A stretch of DNA of 7,461 nucleotides, taken from an uncultured Lachnospiraceae bacterium. Its GTDB lineage: Bacteria > Bacillota > Clostridia > Lachnospirales > Lachnospiraceae. Location: NCBI GenBank assembly GCA_937915975.1, contig CALGGL010000302.1, forward strand, positions 1-7,461, read 5' to 3'. Made by a program: the position numbers and the translations under genes. Of this stretch, positions 5,887 to 7,461 are shown piece after piece. The notes beneath the pieces were generated by a model that saw only the letters and a list, made by a program, of their open reading frames with translations, searched no databases and was not told the DNA's origin. Every line of letters begins with the position of its first letter. Positions within the stretch are counted from its first letter, which is position 1.

Positions 5887-6645
5887 CTACTCAGATTTTA
5901 TTACATAACCGACCCCTCGAATTGTCTGGATCAGCTTGATATCATATTTTTCATCTATCTTGGTTCTTAGGTATCTTATATATACATCAACTACATTTGT
6001 CTCTCCCACGTAATCATAGCCGCACACCTTTTCAAGAAGGGTGTCACGCGACAATACTATATCTATATTTTCAAGCAGGGTTTTCAGCATCAAAAACTCT
6101 CTGTTTGTAAGCTCAATCTCCTCGCCCCTGTAGGTAACTCTGTGCTTTGGTACATCAAGCACAAGCTCCTTTATCATAAATATTTCACTCTGCCCGCTTT
6201 CATTATTGACAGGGACATTCAGATTATCAAGACTATCGTTTAATTCCGGATAATCCTTTAAATCAGTATTCTGATTATTGTTGCAATGTGTCTTAAGTGC
6301 AACTCTTATTCTCGCCAGAAGTTCCTCTATGGCAAATGGCTTTGTAATATAATCAATAGCTCCGGCATCCAGTCCAGATACCTTATCCATAACTGCATCT
6401 CTTGCCGTAAGAAGGATAACCGGAGTAGGTTTTTCATTTTGGAGTCTTCTTAAAACCTCCAGTCCATTAAGGCCCGGGAGCATAATATCAAGCAGTATAA
6501 GCGTGTAGTCACCTGCAAGCGCCATATCAAGAGCAACTCTTCCGTCGTGAGCCTTATCGACCTCATATCCCTCATGCTTTAATTCAAGCTCGATAAATCT
6601 TGCAAGCTTTTCTTCGTCTTCAACTACAAGTATTTTTACTCCCAT
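5887..6645 (-). CDS. OmpR/PhoB-family response regulator
   Basis: This 252-residue protein has an N-terminal receiver domain (about 3-116) with the acidic pair at Glu 9/Asp 10, phosphoacceptor Asp 53 (LLDIMLPG), Thr 80 and Lys 102 (TKPF), all intact. The C-terminal winged helix (about 155-250) includes ELTNREFLML, the recognition helix TNVVDVYIRYLRTKID and the wing RGVGYVI. The linker (about 118-155) is rich in Asn and Asp and longer than usual. In the usual VWGYD motif Trp is replaced by Cys 208 (VCGYDY). The ribosome site GAGGGGAA ends about 5 nt before the ATG. It lies 45 nt after the DUF4342-like gene and 137 nt before its cognate kinase, and probably binds the 11-bp-spaced direct repeat at 7345-7364 to control this operon. 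Function beyond envelope or stress signalling cannot be told from sequence. Confidence 0.95.
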   Translation of the reverse strand: MGVKILVVEDEEKLARFIELELKHEGYEVDKAHDGRVALDMALAGDYTLILLDIMLPGLNGLEVLRRLQNEKPTPVILLTARDAVMDKVSGLDAGAIDYITKPFAIEELLARIRVALKTHCNNNQNTDLKDYPELNDSLDNLNVPVNNESGQSEIFMIKELVLDVPKHRVTYRGEEIELTNREFLMLKTLLENIDIVLSRDTLLEKVCGYDYVGETNVVDVYIRYLRTKIDEKYDIKLIQTIRGVGYVIKSE

Positions 6646-6690
6646 AATTCTTCCCCTCTTATTATTATTTTTTTGATAATGATTTGTATC

Positions 6691-7221
6691 TTAGCTGTTC
6701 TTGAACTCATCCTTTACCTGTCCGGTAAACTCTGAAGCTTTTTCCATAACCTTATTAACCTCATCATTGTTTCCTGTTCCTACTATTGTGTATCTGTAAT
6801 CAAAGAAAAGTGAAACAATTATAAGTATCACAAGTATCCACCATGCTGCAAGAAGTGCTATAAGTGCTACCCACAAAGGTATATCAAGAATTGTCTTATC
6901 CTTGTGATCAACCTTAAGATGATTATCGTTAAGGTACCTTGCTGCCTTCTTAAGCATCTTACCTAACTTCTTACCAACGCTTTCCTCGTTACTTCTTTCT
7001 TCGCCCTCTTTTACTATAGCAGGAACATCTGCATACTTTGGCTGCTCTGAAGCATCTGTTGAGTATGAGGTCTGCTCAGGGGATTTTACCTTACCCTGCT
7101 TTTCAAGATAAACCATCGCATCCAGCAAATCTCCGTTTGACTTGTCAAGTGCCTCCTTAGCCTCCTCATAAGAAACATTTGCACGCTCTCTTAATTTTTC
7201 TACCTTTTCCAATTCGTCCAT
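6691..7221 (-). CDS. UBA-like/DUF4342-type membrane protein encoded with a two-component system
   Basis: This 176-residue protein starts with a UBA/TS-N-like three-helix domain (about 3-43: VEKLRERANVSYEEAKEAL, then NGDLLDAMVYLEK). A Ser/Glu-rich linker (45-82), a basic helix (83-100), one hydrophobic segment at about 115-139 and a charged amphipathic C-terminus follow. The region around and before the membrane segment resembles DUF4342, a small domain found in Clostridia often with a TS-N/UBA-like N-terminus; I assign this from memory of the family. GAGAGGA stands 7 nt before the ATG. It is first in the operon with the regulator and kinase, 45 nt ahead of the regulator. An accessory role at the membrane, or a role in the response the system controls, is inference. 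Confidence 0.85.
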   Translation of the reverse strand: MDELEKVEKLRERANVSYEEAKEALDKSNGDLLDAMVYLEKQGKVKSPEQTSYSTDASEQPKYADVPAIVKEGEERSNEESVGKKLGKMLKKAARYLNDNHLKVDHKDKTILDIPLWVALIALLAAWWILVILIIVSLFFDYRYTIVGTGNNDEVNKVMEKASEFTGQVKDEFKNS

Positions 7222-7239
7222 ATCTTTATCCTCTCTTTC

Positions 7240-7320
7240 TTAAACTCTCATAATTTTTATTTTTCCGTCAGGCTTTAATTTGTTTTCTATGTCCTCCTGA
7301 CAATCCCCAATATAAACCAT
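7240..7320 (-). CDS. Possible 26-residue leader peptide upstream of the DUF4342-like gene
   Basis: ATG at 7320 opens a 27-codon frame ending in TAA at 7240-7242, just before the ribosome site of the next gene. The peptide begins MVYIGDCQEDIENKL and is charged, without a signal sequence. An AAAGGA lies 13 nt upstream, too far to be convincing, and the predicted -10 box at 7325-7330 would place the transcript start within or just before the ATG. It may simply be the untranslated leader. Confidence 0.2.
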   Translation of the reverse strand: MVYIGDCQEDIENKLKPDGKIKIMRV

Positions 7321-7324
7321 AAAA

Positions 7325-7364
7325 ATTAGAGTGTCCTTTAAGAAAGATTAAAATTAGATTAAAA
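7325..7364 (-). promoter_or_regulatory. Promoter with OmpR-type direct-repeat box ahead of the DUF4342-RR-HK operon
   Basis: On the minus strand the 9-mer TTTTAATCT occurs twice with an exact 11-bp period (7356-7364 and 7345-7353). This spacing is typical of sites bound by tandem OmpR/PhoB-family dimers, such as Bacillus PhoP. Downstream is a -10-like TCTAAT (7325-7330, 5 of 6). The -35 position at 17 bp reads TTTTAA, a poor match, and lies inside the repeat, as in activator-dependent promoters. Autoregulation by the response regulator of this operon is the inference. The box starts 6 bp after the stop codon of the gene upstream. Confidence 0.45.
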
Positions 7365-7370
7365 ATAAAA

Positions 7371-7461
7371 TTATTTTTTTAATTTAAAACCTTTCTCTTC
7401 GACTTTTGCTTTCTTTGGTTGATTCTTACTCTGGTATTCCATTTCCGCTTTATCCGCATCC
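7371..7461 (-). CDS. C-terminal tail of an upstream gene, cut off by the window edge
   Basis: From the right edge one minus-strand frame is open for 29 codons to a TAA at 7371-7373. The visible tail is hydrophilic and Lys/Glu-rich (ending KAKVEEKGFKLKK), with no motif. No terminator hairpin lies between this stop and the promoter at 7325-7364, so read-through into the two-component operon is possible. The gene cannot be identified. Confidence 0.55.
   Translation of the reverse strand, partial: DADKAEMEYQSKNQPKKAKVEEKGFKLKK

Noticed and set aside
5819..5890. Coding-like 23-codon frame after the regulator stop (contains FNEWIDIIELNDILDK)
   Set aside because: It has no start codon or ribosome site, and the regulator already ends at the normal family position, so a frameshifted extension is unlikely.
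1..7461. CRISPR array, tRNA, rRNA, transposase or integrase
   Set aside because: Reading both strands showed no regularly spaced repeats, no tRNA-like fold I could support and no recombinase motifs.

Overview
The window looks like a low-GC Gram-positive chromosome, most likely Clostridia and probably Lachnospiraceae. This is inferred from the AT-rich sequence, strong AGGAGG-type ribosome binding sites, a lipoprotein signal peptide and the style of the XRE, histidine kinase and DUF4342-like proteins. I cannot name a genus. All genes except one regulator lie on the minus strand. I saw no tRNA, rRNA, CRISPR array, transposase or integrase.

Reading along the minus strand from the right: the C-terminal tail of an unknown gene (7371-7461) is followed by a promoter region with an OmpR-type direct repeat (7345-7364). 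Next comes a conserved-looking operon of a UBA-like/DUF4342-like membrane protein (6691-7221), an OmpR-family response regulator (5887-6645) and a membrane histidine kinase (4508-5749). This is probably an envelope-sensing two-component system that controls its own operon.

Directly after the kinase lies a two-gene MNT nucleotidyltransferase/HEPN cassette (3667-4435), a likely toxin-antitoxin or defence pair with its own promoter. The cassette is bracketed by a 35-bp direct repeat (33/35 identical). One copy is the real 3' end of the kinase gene, with its stop codon. The other (3576-3610) repeats the same last nine codons and stop, and runs straight into a strong terminator hairpin. This looks like insertion of a roughly 0.93-kb element into the kinase 3' end, with the gene end rebuilt and the original end and terminator pushed downstream.

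The left part is much more AT-rich (12/60 G+C at 2281-2340 against 30/60 at 5041-5100 in the kinase). A plus-strand XRE regulator (3223-3537) diverges from a three-gene minus-strand operon: a lipoprotein with five YD-like repeats (1717-3015), a small zinc-ribbon protein with two membrane segments (1189-1689), and a zinc-ribbon/one-TM/TPR-like protein that runs off the left edge (1-1146). The operon has a near-consensus extended -10 promoter at 3119-3147, with short palindromes that could be operators of the XRE protein. The three proteins together look like an uncharacterised envelope-associated system.
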